Below, in pieces: positions 33,340-44,559 of a stretch of 64,000 nt of DNA; position 1 is the first letter of the stretch, and each line of letters opens with the position of its first letter. A program made the position numbers and the translations under genes. Source of the stretch: Liolophura sinensis (lineage: Eukaryota; Mollusca; Polyplacophora; Chitonida; Chitonidae); contig NC_088298.1 in NCBI RefSeq assembly GCF_032854445.1, positions 3,716,160 to 3,780,159 on the forward strand, given 5' to 3'. A model generated the notes under the pieces. The model had not been told where the DNA came from. It did not search any database and saw only the letters and a list, made by a program, of their open reading frames with translations.

Positions 33340-33490
33340 ACGAAAGACGAGTAGCACCAAGATGGCCATCAGTGAGGTCGCGAGTTCGAATCCAGCTCTA
33401 GCTAATTCGACCGCAGTTTTACGTCAGGGTTTATTTCTAGTAATCGGTGTGGGTCTGTGCTTTACACCGGGCTCTACACTTGTGTGCATG
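33340..33490 (+). mobile_element. tRNA-derived SINE-like remnant
   Basis: A good B-box match, GCGAGTTCGAATCCAGC, follows a degraded A-box region (AGATGGCCATCAGTGAGG). A tail with TTTTACGTCAGGGTTTATT and CGGTGTGGGTCTG comes next. Single copy in the window. Confidence 0.4.
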
Positions 33491-33805
33491 TGTATGTAAA
33501 TTAAAGGCTAGACAACAACAGAATTCTTAAAATTTACATTAGAGCTTAAGCGTATGGGGATTGCCCTTACATATGTGATAGACTATCGTAGAATGGTTGC
33601 GAACATTGCTCCTGAAACACGTTACAGCAGAGTAAGTCTTTACAGTGATTTGTCGCATTTTCACTAATAAGAGTAAAGGCAACTGTTACATGGCAGTGAT
33701 AACGCTCAACGGCGGGCGGTCAGATAAGGGAGGCTACTCTATCCGACATATAATGAACCTCTGTGTAAATAACATAACAGCCCAGGGCCACAATGGCCCA
33801 TATAT

Positions 33806-34305
33806 GACATTTTCCTTTTTTCTTAACTTTTGTAACTTTTTCTTAGGTTTCCACTGAGGTAAGTTTTCACCCTGGGTGGAATCGATTCTCACCTGGGTGA
33901 AAACGTTTTCACTAGAGTGAAAACCTTTTCACCTGGATGGAGACAGTTTTCGCCTGGGAGGAAACGGTTTTCACCTGGGTGAAAACAAGTGGAAACCTTT
34001 TCACCCAGGTGGAAACTCACGTGATTCAAGAAGCATCGTTCTCGTTACCGTGGGAAGAATGATGATGAACTACAATAGGTAAGAACTTCAGCATGACGAA
34101 GAAAGGCGTGGATGAGACAAGTTACATGGAATTCCACACGACCTCCCTTTCGAGTGCCCCGAAAATTTTATCTGCAGTCAAAATGATTTCATCTTCCATT
34201 TTCCGCCATTTTTGGATCAGAACGAGGCATTTGGTTTCATGTGAGTTTCACCCAAATGGAAACCTAAGAAAAAGTTATAAAAGTTCAGAAAAAAAGGAAA
34301 ATGTC
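33806..34305. mobile_element. MITE-like element, about 48-bp terminal inverted repeats, internal palindromes
   Basis: The left end reads GACATTTTCC(T)nCTTAAC, then TTTTGTAACTTTTTCTTAGG, then TTTCCA (33806-33853). The right end is its near-perfect reverse complement (34257-34305). Directly inside the left end, 33859-34022 consists of CACCTGGGTGAAAAC / GTTTTCACC palindromes in alternating orientation. The element is 500 bp with no ORF. The transposon superfamily is unassigned because no target-site duplication was clear. Confidence 0.85.
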
Positions 34306-34559
34306 CCAGGCCCCACCGTAGAGGTCAGGTCGTGTGTGACGTCTTTTTAGCTGGTAATCTCTGTACTTCCTCATTTATTTCCTTCGTTTGGTACTCAGTA
34401 GTCTCGCAGAGTCTCGCAAAGTGCCACATATGCCGTGAGGAAAATATTGTCAAACTGGGTAACATTTTAGTGGCTTAGGTCAAACTCGCCCGAATTCTAT
34501 TGGCGAATTAACTTCTTCACTTTTTTGGCGTTATACAAAAAAAAAAAAAAATCTGGCCC

Positions 34560-34682
34560 GTTACCCCCCACCATAATGCTGGCCGCTGTCCTATACGTGA
34601 AACCTGGGATTAAGATAGACAGACTTCTAGGAGAAACATTTTTGAGTAGGGCGTAATACACCGATGAAATAAATAAATAAAC
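34560..34682 (+). mobile_element. SINE-A tail, interrupted
   Basis: It starts CCCACCATAATGCTGGCCGC and ends TTGAGTAGGGCGTAATACAC plus ATAAATAAATAAA. About 35 unrelated bases (CTGGGATTAAGATAGACAGA region) interrupt the usual join between these blocks. Confidence 0.75.
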
Positions 34683-34689
34683 AGGCCTA

Positions 34690-35575
34690 CTGCACTGAAA
34701 ACGCCGTGGTTGTGAGGAATGAAATAATGTTGAAAGCGAGGTTCAATTCCAGTATTTGCACATCCAGGATAGTTACCTCGCGGATGAATGTTATTTACTT
34801 GCTCGGCCAAGTTAGAGGACGGAGGCGGTATCATGGTGTCTTTAAACATCATTTCCTGAAATGTACAGCAAATTCCATAGCGGCACTGATGAAATGAAAA
34901 CAATTTATACCGTTAACATTGTTAAACCCAAATTTAAAATCGCAAAGAAAACACCACCATAAATAACGAAAAACAAGCACATCATCACAAATGTTACCGT
35001 GAACATAAACTAGTTAAGTATACTGTACACAAGGATAGTTTATGAGCCAAACAGACTTCGAACCACGTACAAAGAAAAGAATTCGGCCTTATAATTACAG
35101 GCGTTCGATTGCATTCTTGAAACATCAAATATCGTTTCTGGTTGTTGTATACGGTTGAATCAGTGTACATGCACTACGTTGTTTACTCATTCGTTTCGAC
35201 CTGGCGACCAAGCAAACAGACCGGTTAAATGATAACCTTTACAACCAACTGTTAGACAAAGAACGCACAGCTGTTTCTTGCATGACGCTAATTCATTGAC
35301 AGTTTATCAGTGGCTCGCTCAGTGCTCTCACAAAGGTCCGCGCTCGCGTTATACGAGCAATAAGAATACCGATATTTTCAGTTGGGTCGTCAACGTCTGA
35401 AGAGAACACATATGCGCACTAACTGAGAAACCGAGACAATATCAGCCGGTGCAAAGATACGCGGAAGATGTAAAGCAGACATAACGAATGCTGTTGGATA
35501 AGAAATGCCAGTGTCGAGGGGGTTCGATGTAAGCTTCACGGAATGATCCCGAATGCAGGCCGAATACGAGACGAC
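34690..35575. other. Intergenic stretch without recognised features
   Basis: Mixed-composition sequence with no tandem array, SINE or convincing ORF noticed. Confidence 0.4.
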
Positions 35576-35579
35576 ATGG

Positions 35580-35945
35580 CTCTAAGACGAGGAACACACG
35601 ACAAGGATCTGAGATAAGGAACACACGACAAGGATCTGAGATGAGGAACACACAACAAGGATCTGAGATGAGGAACACACGGTATGGATGTGAGATGAGG
35701 AACACACGACGTGGATCAGAGATGAAAAACCCACGACGTGGATCTGAGATTAGGAACACACGGCATGGGTCTGAGACGAGGAACACACGACATGGATCTG
35801 AGAGGAAAAACGCACGGCATGGATATGAGAGGAAAAACGCACGACGTGGATCTGAGATGGGGAACACACGACTTGCATCTGAGATGAACAACCCACGACG
35901 TGTATCTGAAATTAGAAGCACGCGGCATGGATGTGAAATCAAAAA
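35580..35945. repeat. 27-bp minisatellite, about 13 units
   Basis: The unit is 'GAGGAACACACGACATGGAT' plus 'CTGAGAT', exactly 27 bp apart at the left end. The plus-strand frame reads MRNTRHGSE repeats and the minus frames are also open. The absence of flanking coding signals argues that the 110- and 166-codon ORFs are artefacts of a period divisible by three. Confidence 0.94.
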
Positions 35946-36299
35946 CTCACCTTCTACACATGCGCATTGGTAGGTCTGTCAGCAATATGACATTTATCCT
36001 GAACGCATACCAATTTTCATGTAAACTATGCGGTTAAGTTGTTTTGAAGTTTTGATTTTTTTATTTATTGGTTTTATTTACTAATATAGTTTGTACTCTA
36101 TATATAACATGTAGGCCCTCCCGCTTTTTTTACTTGTTTTTATCTATTTAGTTTGTCTTATTTTTCTTTTTACCACGTTGTTATATACTCTACTGAACTT
36201 TAAAACCCTTCTCACAGAAAAAGCAGACCGTAGGGAGCCTCAACATGTAATATTGCATGCGAGCACGTGTGGTCATTATTAGAACGGAATCTCGTTGAC

Positions 36300-36640
36300 G
36301 GCGTATCGGATCAGAGCGCAATAACTCTTTTGTCATTTGCTTGCGCGGCCTAATTACAACGTTGTGATAGGCTCTGATTCTTTTCCTCGAGTTCTTTGCG
36401 CGCGCATGCCTGGTAAAGAGCCTCGCATTATTAACAACGATTTTAGTGGGGTAAAGTCTTTACAGAGCCTTTGTAACTTGTGTCGGGATTGTGTAATCTC
36501 GGAGATGGATTCATCTCAAAAATGGACGCCATTGTCACGCGTTGAAACACATGCGCAGTTTAAGCAGTTCTCAAGGTGGCCTGGAAATGCCAAGGCCTAT
36601 AAGTGCCAATAAAAAATATTTATGATCAAACTTTCACCAA
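36300..36640 (+). promoter_or_regulatory. CpG-rich patch with a short unplaced ORF
   Basis: CpG-rich sequence with NRF1-like half-sites (GCGCGCATGCC at about 36400, CATGCGCAG at about 36552). A plus ORF runs from an ATG at about 36406 to a stop at about 36612, near 68 codons with several Cys. No family was recognised. It could be a promoter-proximal first exon, a noncoding transcript, or chance. Confidence 0.3.
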
Positions 36641-36654
36641 AAGAAGAATTAAGT

Positions 36655-39145
36655 GGAACACTGGGACCAGGGAGGGTATCAGGGAGAGCTTAGTAAAACC
36701 TTAGCGTCAGGGTAGCTATTTATTTATTTATTTATTTGATTGGTACTTTACGCCGTTCTCAAGAATATTTCACTTATACGACAGCAGCCTGGCAGAGCCC
36801 GGAGAATCTCACAATCGTCCACAGGTTGTTGCAGATCTTTACTAAACTCTCCCTGACGCCAAGGTTTTACTAAAGTCTCTCTGAACCCAAGGTTACTGGC
36901 AGAACTTCCCACTTACGGCCAGAGAGGAAGCCAGCATGAGCTGGACTTGAACTCACAGCGACCGCATTGGTGAGAGGCTCCTGGGTCATTACGCTGCGCT
37001 ATCGCCCTACGCAAGTAATCCACGGAGCCCCCTGGGTAGCTTAGTAAAACCTTGGCATGAGGGCGAGCTTAGTAAAACCTTTGGATGGGGGAGAGCTTAG
37101 TAAAACCTTGAGATCAGAGAGAGCTTACAAAAACCTTGGGATAAGGGAGAGCTTAGTTAAACATTGTGGTCAGGGAGAGCTTAGTTAAACATTGTGGCTT
37201 GGGAGAGCTTAGTAAAACCTTGGGATAAGGGAGAGCTTAGTAAAACCTTGGGATGAGGAAGAGCTTAGTAAACCTTGGGATCAGAGAGAGGCTAGTAAAA
37301 CCTTGGAATGAGGGAGAGCTTAATTAAACATTGTGGTCAGGGAGAGCTTAGTTAAACATTGTGGTTAGGGAGAGCTTAGTAAAACCTTGGGATAAGGGAG
37401 AGCTTAGTAAAACCTTGGGACCAGGGAGAGCTTAGTAAAACCTTGGGATGAGGAAGAGTTTAGTAAACCTTGGGATCAGAGAGAGGCTAGTAAAACCTTG
37501 GAATGAGGGAGAGCTTAATTAAACATTGTGGTCAGGGAGAGCTTAGTTAAACATTGTGGCTAGGGAGAGCTTAGTAAAACCTTGGGATAAGGGAGAGCTT
37601 AGTAAAACCTTGGGACCAGGGAGAGCTTAGTAAAACCTTGGGATGAGGAAGAGTTTAGTAAACCTTGGGATCAGAGAGAGGCTAGTAAAACCTTGGGATG
37701 AGGGAGAGCTTAATTAAACATTGTGGTCAGGGAGAGCTTAGTTAAACATTGTGGTCAGGGAGAGCTTAGTAAAACCTTGGGATCAGAGAAAGGCTAGTAA
37801 AATCTTGGGATGAGGGAGAGCTTAGTAAAACCTTGACATGAGGGAGAGCTAAGTAAAACCTTGGGGTGAGGGAGAGCTTAGTTAAACATTGGGGTCAGGG
37901 AGAGCTTAGTACAACTTTGGGGTGAGGGAGAGCTTAGTAAAACCTTGGGATCGGGCAGAGCTTATTTAAACATTGAGCTATGGAGAGTTTAGTAAAAGCT
38001 TGAGGTCAGGAAGAGCTTTATGCAACCTTGGGATGAGGGAGAGCTAAGTAAAACCTTGGGGTCAAGGAGAGCTAAGTAAAACCATGGGATGAGGGAGAGC
38101 TAAGTAAAACCTTGGGACCAGGGAGAACTTCGGAAAACCTTGGGATCAGGCAGAGCTTAGTAAAACCTTGGGATCAGGGAGAGCTTAGTAAAACCTTGGG
38201 ATCAGGCAGAGCTTAGTAAAACCTTGGGATCAGGCAGAGCTTAGTAAAACCTTGGGATCAGGGAGAGCTTAGTAAAACCTTGGGATCAGGCAGAGCTTAG
38301 TAAAACCTTGGGATCAGGCAGAGCTTAGTAAAACCTTGGGATCAGGCAGAGCTTAGTAAAACCTTGGGATCAGGCAGAGCTTAGTAAAACCTTGGGATCA
38401 GGGAGAGCTTAGTAAAACCTTGGGGTCAAGGGTAGCTTAGTAAAACCTTGAGGTCAGGGAGACCTTAGTGAAACCTTGGGACAAGGGAGAGTTTCATAAA
38501 ACCTTGGTGTCAGGGAGAGCTTAGAAAAAGCTTGGGGTCAAGGAAAGCTTACTAAAACCTTGGTGTCAGGAAGAGCTTCGGAAAACCTTGGGATCGGGCA
38601 GAGCTTAGTAAAACCATTGGATCAAGGAAAGCTTAGTGAAACCTTGGGGTCAGGAAAAGCTTAGTAAAACACTGAGGTGAGAGAAAGCTTAATAAAACCT
38701 TGGGATGGGGGAGAGCTTATTGAAACCTTGGGATGGGGGAGAGCTTAGTAAAACCTTGGGATCAGGGAGAGCTTAGTAAAACTTGGGGTCAGGGGGAGAT
38801 TAATAAAACCTTGGGATCAGAGAGAGCTTAGTAAAACATTGAGGTCAGGAAGAGGTAGTAAAACCTTGGGGTGAGGGAGAGCTTAGTAAAACTTTTGGGT
38901 CAGGAAAAACTTAGTAATACTTTAGGATCAGGGAGAGCTAAGTAAACCTTGGAATCAGGGAGAGCTTAGTTAAACTTGGGATCAGGGAGAACTTAATTAA
39001 AACCTTGGGATCAGGGATATTTTCGTAAAACATTGAGGTCAGGAAGAGGTAGTAAAAGGTTAGGGTGAGGGAGAGCTAAGAAAAACCTTGGGTTCAGAGA
39101 GACTTTAGTAAAACCTTGGCGTCAAGGAGAGTTTAGTAAAGATCT
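36655..39145. repeat. 28-bp satellite, about 75-80 units
   Basis: The unit is 'GGGAGAGCTTAGTAAAACCT' plus 'TGGGATCA'. Variants include TTAATTAAACATTG and TTAGTTAAACATTG forms. Between 37291 and 37681 a 7-unit block recurs at exactly 195 bp (GCTAGTAAAACC at 37291, 37486 and 37681). At 38150-38420 nearly identical single monomers dominate. A SINE-A chimera interrupts the left end (36718-37033), and the right end fuses directly to a SINE-A tail at about 39146. Confidence 0.95.
36718..37033 (-). mobile_element. Chimeric SINE-A carrying two satellite units inside
   Basis: The head, body and tail of SINE-A are present on the minus strand. Between CTGCCAG and CAACAACCTG, which are adjacent in normal copies, about 65 bp are inserted (plus strand about 36832-36893). 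The insert is the reverse complement of two units of the surrounding satellite. GGGTAGCT at 36710-36717 and 37034-37041 is a likely target-site duplication, and the second copy resumes the satellite unit. The insert matches the last two satellite units at 39085-39144. Confidence 0.88.
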
Positions 39146-39265
39146 GTCACAACCTGCCGGCGATCGTGAGATTCCCCGGGGTCTGTCCATTTTTCTCCCA
39201 CCATAAAGCTGGCTGTCGCCAATTAAGTGAAATATTCCTGAGTACCAGTCAAATGAAACAAAATT
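39146..39265 (+). mobile_element. SINE-A tail fused to the end of the 28-bp satellite
   Basis: After the last satellite unit (GAGTTTAGTAAAGATCTG) the sequence continues CACAACCTGCCGGCGATCG, GTGAGATTCCCCGGGGTCTG, CCCACCATAAAGCTGGC and AAGTGAAATATTCCTGAGTA. The junction point within SINE-A is the same as in the chimeric copy at 36718-37033. Confidence 0.85.
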
Positions 39266-39978
39266 CACGAGGGTCGAAATACCCGTGTTAGTTTTCCAAT
39301 CAGAAACGTTTTTCTCGGAAAAACGCATGTGGGTAAATTGCAATATTAAATTTTTTATTCTCTTTCTTTTCAGCGGAAAAAAATACTTCATGTATGTCCT
39401 TCCGTGGCTCCACAGCAAAAAAAAAAGAAAAAATACGGTCATGCAAAACTGGGTAATTTGCCAATGAGCTATCCTGTTCTGTCACTAAGGCAATGTATGC
39501 CGACATATCTACTGCATGCATGACAAAACGTGACACCTTGCGTCATACACATACTTGTTTCTCTACGTGTGTGTGGTATTTGTGACAACAATCCATTGTA
39601 AGATAATAAGATCCCCCTTCAGGGCCCCTTGTAATTAAAATAAAACCAACCTGTCATTACGTTGTTATAAATAGAACTTGTAGAATATTCGCAAACACGT
39701 TGTTTAACGCACAGGCGCTCTCCTCGATTCGGTTGGTTGCACCTCTATGCAATATGAACAGGCAATTACCCCGGGGCACTGTGATTTAGAGCTTCTGTTC
39801 GATGGGGCGGAAGTTTTGCAGCGAGATGATTTGTGACGTGCCAGCGCTGTTATATATATGCACAGTTGGTTTAGAGTTCGATTCCAGCGCCTGCAAAAGA
39901 ATGCGCTTGCATAAATAGCCCGATAGTGTTAAGCCCATTACATCTGTATGGTACATGTATTATATACTTTGTCATATA

Positions 39979-40043
39979 TTTATTTGATTGATGTTTTACG
40001 CTGTAATGAAGAATATTTCACTCTTACGATGGCGGCAGCCAAC
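39979..40043 (-). mobile_element. SINE-A, extreme 5' truncation with target-site duplication
   Basis: Only about 65 bp of the tail is present (GATTGATGTTTTACGCTG, GAAGAATATTTCACTCTTAC, GATGGCGGCAGCC). A perfect 12-bp direct repeat, CTTTGTCATATA, flanks it at 39967-39978 and 40044-40055. This is a textbook truncated LINE-type insertion. Confidence 0.93.
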
Positions 40044-40467
40044 CTTTGTCATATACATATACAAACACTTCCTCATCGCAAAGAGTATTAACAAAAAGTT
40101 AATCAGGATCAGTTAATCGACATCAGCTTGTATCAGTGTTTTTATATCTAGTGGCTGGAAAAATGTATAAAGATTTCGGTACAGTATTTCTATTATGTCG
40201 CATGCACTGCAGACATAGATATAAAATGCCAGGCCCAGTGACGTAAATATTTGTATGTATGTATTGTTACATTTAAGTCTGCTTCAAAAACGTATAGCTT
40301 ATTTTTAGAAGCAACCACTTGCATGAGTACAAATGTTATCCGGGATCATACACTAAAAAAAAAAATAACCTGTTAACTTTAACAGAAAGTCATGTTTGTT
40401 TTAAGCTGCAGAGTGTATTCTGTAATAAAATACCACTGAGTCATATTCAACATACATCGAAAAGAAG

Positions 40468-40690
40468 GGAGACATGGGATCAAACCCAGGTTGGATCTTA
40501 CCGAAGACCAAAAACAAAAATATACTTGTTGCTGATTCTTTTCGCGCTCAGCAATGAGAGGTTTTGAACAAGAAAGTAGGACTAGTTTCTCCGGTTTCAG
40601 TACAATGTCACTGGGCGGGGTGTCATGTCTGGTGTCTTTAGCATGATATTTCCGTGGCGGCAGCCCCTTGTCGGCGTCGTCATATGATTG
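40468..40690 (+). mobile_element. SINE-B copy
   Basis: It begins near a B-box-like GGGATCAAACCCAGG and continues with TACAATGTCACTGGGCGG, GTGTCATGTCTGGTGTC and GGCGGCAGC, to the tail side GTCGTCATATGATTG. Confidence 0.82.
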
Positions 40691-40749
40691 TAAAATTATT
40701 AAGTACATAACGTAGAACCGGAAGAGTACATAGGCCTACATACTTCTTT

Positions 40750-40895
40750 ATGTTGAATTAATAGGATATTTGTGCTATATTTAACAGAATAATCTGCTGC
40801 AATGAGAGAATACATTATAGTATCACTCAGACAACAGATATTCTATTAAATTCAACGGATTGTTTGTTGGGGGGGGGGGGGGGTAGGTTAGTGTA
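40750..40895. repeat. Inverted-repeat family E, copy
   Basis: Contains AACAGAATAATCTGCTGCAA, GAATACATTATAGTATCACT, CAGACAACAGATATTCT and TTCAACGGATT, followed by a poly(G) run at 40869-40883. It shares these blocks with 45690-45890, 46340-46510, 47565-47760 and 48821-49040. Confidence 0.7.
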
Positions 40896-40899
40896 CATG

Positions 40900-41590
40900 T
40901 ATACCATAATATAGGCCTATGAGTCTCTTGAAACTAGCTACGATATCTGTTGTCAACACGGCCCCTGCGGAAAGAAAATGAAACAACTTGTCCGCTTGTT
41001 TTATCACCGATCAGTTTTTATATTCCCCTTTGTTCGCCTGCCATCCGTTAAATATAGAGTTTACGGTAGACATAAGGCCTATTTGTTCGGACGGGGCTCT
41101 AGCGGAAGGGGTGTCGCATCGCGCCATTGTAAGCCACGCGCGCGGAGGAAAACCGTCTTTGTCAACATTGTAATAATTCACCGTGCACATTTCAGACAGG
41201 TGCTGACCCGCGGTAACCTCTACTGTTGGGGCTCTGTACGAGGGAGGTACGTGAGATCAGAAGTGGTTATATGTGTGACTATGCATTTGCAAAGCATCAC
41301 ACCCCCGTAACTGCTCTGGTTTTACATTCTTTAACTTTCAAACGAAATGTTGCAAAAGAGTAGAAATATCAACAAGCGCACGATAAAATGATTCGTATAA
41401 AATAAATTATATGAGCCAGTTATACATGATGTGCGCAGTATTATCAAAAAGTGATATATCTGATGTCAGTTGTATTATACTTTTATTAATTAGCGTTCAA
41501 TTGAACTAATTCATAAAATAGCAACAGAGATTTAAATAAGGGCATTAGACTGGCTAGAACCTCCTAGGCAATATAATGCTATGGCACCTA
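40900..41590. other. Intergenic stretch, GC-richer middle, no recognised gene
   Basis: The 41080-41170 part is CpG-rich (GCGCCATTGTAAGCC, CACGCGCGCGGAGG) and overlaps a 110-codon plus ORF (40978-41310) with no recognisable domain. It may be a small regulatory CpG patch. Confidence 0.3.
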
Positions 41591-41593
41591 GTA

Positions 41594-41678
<85 letters not shown>
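41594..41678. repeat. (TA)n microsatellite, about 85 bp
   Basis: An uninterrupted TA dinucleotide run. Related runs occur at 45284-45352, 48735-48802 and 54785-54811. Confidence 0.98.
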
Positions 41679-41682
<4 letters not shown>

Positions 41683-42281
41683 CAAGGTTTGACAAATATC
41701 TAGAGGAGAAACGAGGAACAGCTATATACAGAGCCATAGCTATATACCACGAATGATGGGTTAGATCTATCCTTTGGGCGATTGACATAATATTATGCGC
41801 ATGTAGCATGGGCCACGTCACATACATGGTACACACGTATCTGTGTTATGTAATGTCATAGGCAGATACAGGCATGGCATTAGTCCTACTACGCTGAATG
41901 TCAGCTACTAGTAATAAACTGTGTCATATAAATGGAATGGATTGTAGTCTTTACAGTATTCCTTTATATAACTTTTGTCACCGCAAGACGACTCGTGATA
42001 CTTTTATGATCAAGAAAGTATATATCGGAAAGAATACCTAGTATTTGGCATGGTTTATTCTTTTGTTTGCTTTTTGCCTGTTCGTTTGGTCGCGGTTTAA
42101 TGTCGTTTTCTAGTTTTGTTTGCAGCGCTGACTGTTAGCGATGAGATGTTGTCCAAATCATCCATGGATATATAGATATGCTGCCTCACTCAAATACCAT
42201 GTCGAACATCCAACGCCAGCCATAACACCAAATGTACATCATTGTAGCTAAATGTATGGGTACCTTTACTCACAGCTGAAA

Positions 42282-42548
42282 TGGCGTAGTGGGTGGCACG
42301 TCTGTGTCGTAAACGGTACATCTGGGATTCTCATACCCATGACTTCTGCATCCTGGCACCACCTCGCTTGTTACCCAGCAACGAGATGGATCATGTATGC
42401 TGGATGGCCCGATGTTTGTATATAATGTGACTGGGTGCAAAGTGCGTTGTGTCTGGTGTCTCTGGTGTCTGGCAGCACTATATAATATGTTGACATTGGA
42501 TCAAGCCTGCTATGTCGTCATATGACCGAATTATCTAACGTTGTACTC
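42282..42548 (+). mobile_element. SINE-B, diverged
   Basis: The head-like start is GGCGTAGTGGGTGGCACG, with B-box-like GGGATTCTCATACCC. The body is TATAATGTGACTGGGTGC, TGTCTGGTGTCTCTGG and GGCAGCAC, and the tail side is GTCGTCATATGACCG. Confidence 0.75.
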
Positions 42549-43089
42549 GAGGTATTATAATGTATACCCGCTATGCAATGTTGTATGCATACATGTGTAT
42601 GACGACATCGAATATATCGCCAAGGATAAGTTGTTAATTTTTGGGAAAGAAGCAATGGGCAAGTGCGTACAGAATATCTGATCTTATATGTAGGGATCGT
42701 ATCATATCGGACTTATTCCTGTATACATTCTTTGTTTCACGCTGTCATAAAGATTACTTCTCTGATGACTATCGACGCTTCTCGGGATTTGGAGTTAGAG
42801 GATATGTCGCACGTGTACACGTACATTATTGTTTGTACTGCACGTATTTATTCAATTAATGTTTTTTGAAAGATTAATTGTTTAAACAGTACAAGGACAA
42901 TTAAAAACTTTATCTAGAAAGGCGCTTAATTAATGGGGTTTTCTCCGCGACTGAATTAGTTGCAGTCAGTTGATTGCAATGTAGGCTTTGTGAACTGTAT
43001 ACTGATAGTGAATGTCGCCGATGACGTCACACAACTTTGTCTACATCTTCACATTCTAGCCTGAGTGAAATTCTTTCTGCCATTACTAG

Positions 43090-43225
43090 TATAATGACGC
43101 CATACCCAAGAATGTTACACTGGGCTGAGCCGGGTGAAACCCACGACCATTCGCAGGTTGTAGGCAGACCTACCCAAGCACGACCCAAGAGAAACCTAGT
43201 ATGGGTTGGACTCACAACATATACA
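43090..43225 (-). mobile_element. SINE-A, diverged fragment
   Basis: Weak but ordered matches: CGCCATACCCAAGAATGTTA, CCGGGTGAAACCCACGACC, ATTCGCAGGTTG and GGACTCACAAC. The head is absent. Confidence 0.6.
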
Positions 43226-43327
43226 TGTACAGACTTGCAAACCATATAATTATTGATTGAAGACAAGTGATCTTCAACGACGAAGACCGAACATCGGCGA
43301 CCTCTTATTGTCAACAAACAATATTTG

Positions 43328-43583
43328 TTTGTTTATTAGATTGGTGTTTCACCCCGTACCCAAGAATATTTCACTTATACGATGTCGGACAGCATTATGT
43401 TGGAGGAAACTGGGCAAAGCACGCGGAAAATCCAAGAACATCCGCAGGTTGGTGAAAAACCGTCCCACTTGCGGCGGGAGAGGAACCCAGCATCTGTACT
43501 GGAACTCACAGCGACTGCATTGGTGAGAGGTTCCTAGGCCATTGCGCCGCACGAGCGTGCTAACTCCCTCGGCCACGGAGGTC
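43328..43583 (-). mobile_element. SINE-A, near full length
   Basis: The tail (TAGATTGGTGTTTCACCCCG), body and tRNA-like head complement (CTCCCTCGGCCACGGAGG) are present. ACAATATTTGT on the left and ACAACATTTGT on the right form a likely target-site duplication with one mismatch. Confidence 0.88.
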
Positions 43584-44559
43584 CCCATAGACAACATTTG
43601 TAAGAGAATTTTAGAAAGTCCTTCTCCAAGGCCGGGATTGAGGCCACATCCCTTCTACCGCGTGGTCAAGAGTCGCACGCCTTTCCCAATGAGCCACGGT
43701 CTGCTGTCTCATGAAAGAAAAAAAAAACAAAAAAAAATTGACGTCGTGTGAAATAAAGAGTTTTTTTTTTATCAACATCACCAGTTTTTTCCTTCTTTCT
43801 TTTTTTCTTCCATACAAATCCCGTTTATGTTCCATGTGTTCATCTACTCCCCCCCCCCCCCATCCTCCTCACCCATTTATTGTTTCCACCAATAAACAGG
43901 AGGTGGGGAGGGGTGACATAAACTAATTTGTAGTGTCATCTCATAAAGGAGTTAATGACGTTTGAGCTATAAGCGGTTGTTTCGTGCTGTACGACAGGCC
44001 ACTAGTCATTACTTCACTAACAGCCAGTGCTCGTGCGGATGAATAAAGGTTGGCCTAAATTCAATACAAATCTCTTTGCACATGTTCTTCGGCGTCTTGA
44101 GCCCCTTTAAAGCTATACTGCTGTAATCGGGAACATTTTATTGCATCTGGATGGAGGAGGAAGGAGGGGGCGAAAAGCGCGCAAGACAATACCCTGAGCA
44201 GATATTGGCAATTTTCTCATCCTACACTCGTGAGCCCCAACGCAAGGCCACTCACGCATCAACACTGTAAATTGAAACGGCAGATTATTGTCATAGCGAG
44301 GGTCACGACAGTTGTTTTCGAATCGCGAGCTCATGATCTTGTCATCGATTTTGAAGAGGCTTCAAAATTAACTCTGGGCAGCTATAGTGGTCAGTGTTAG
44401 GTACTTGTCGTGCGTTATCGCATTAAATCGAGACACGAGGATCAGAAATTTGCCTTGGGGATGGATTCAAACAGGAAGATTAGATTTTCTGTATTTAAAT
44501 ATAGATCTAGCTATCGAAATAGACATTCGTATACGACAACCAAAAACTATTAATTACTC

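Noticed and set aside
35442..35973. ORFs of 110 and 166 codons on opposite strands
   Set aside because: 27-bp minisatellite; the repeat length divisible by three keeps frames open.
41594..41678. Hairpin-forming (TA)n as a possible origin or attachment site
   Set aside because: Four similar TA runs occur in the window and are ordinary microsatellites.
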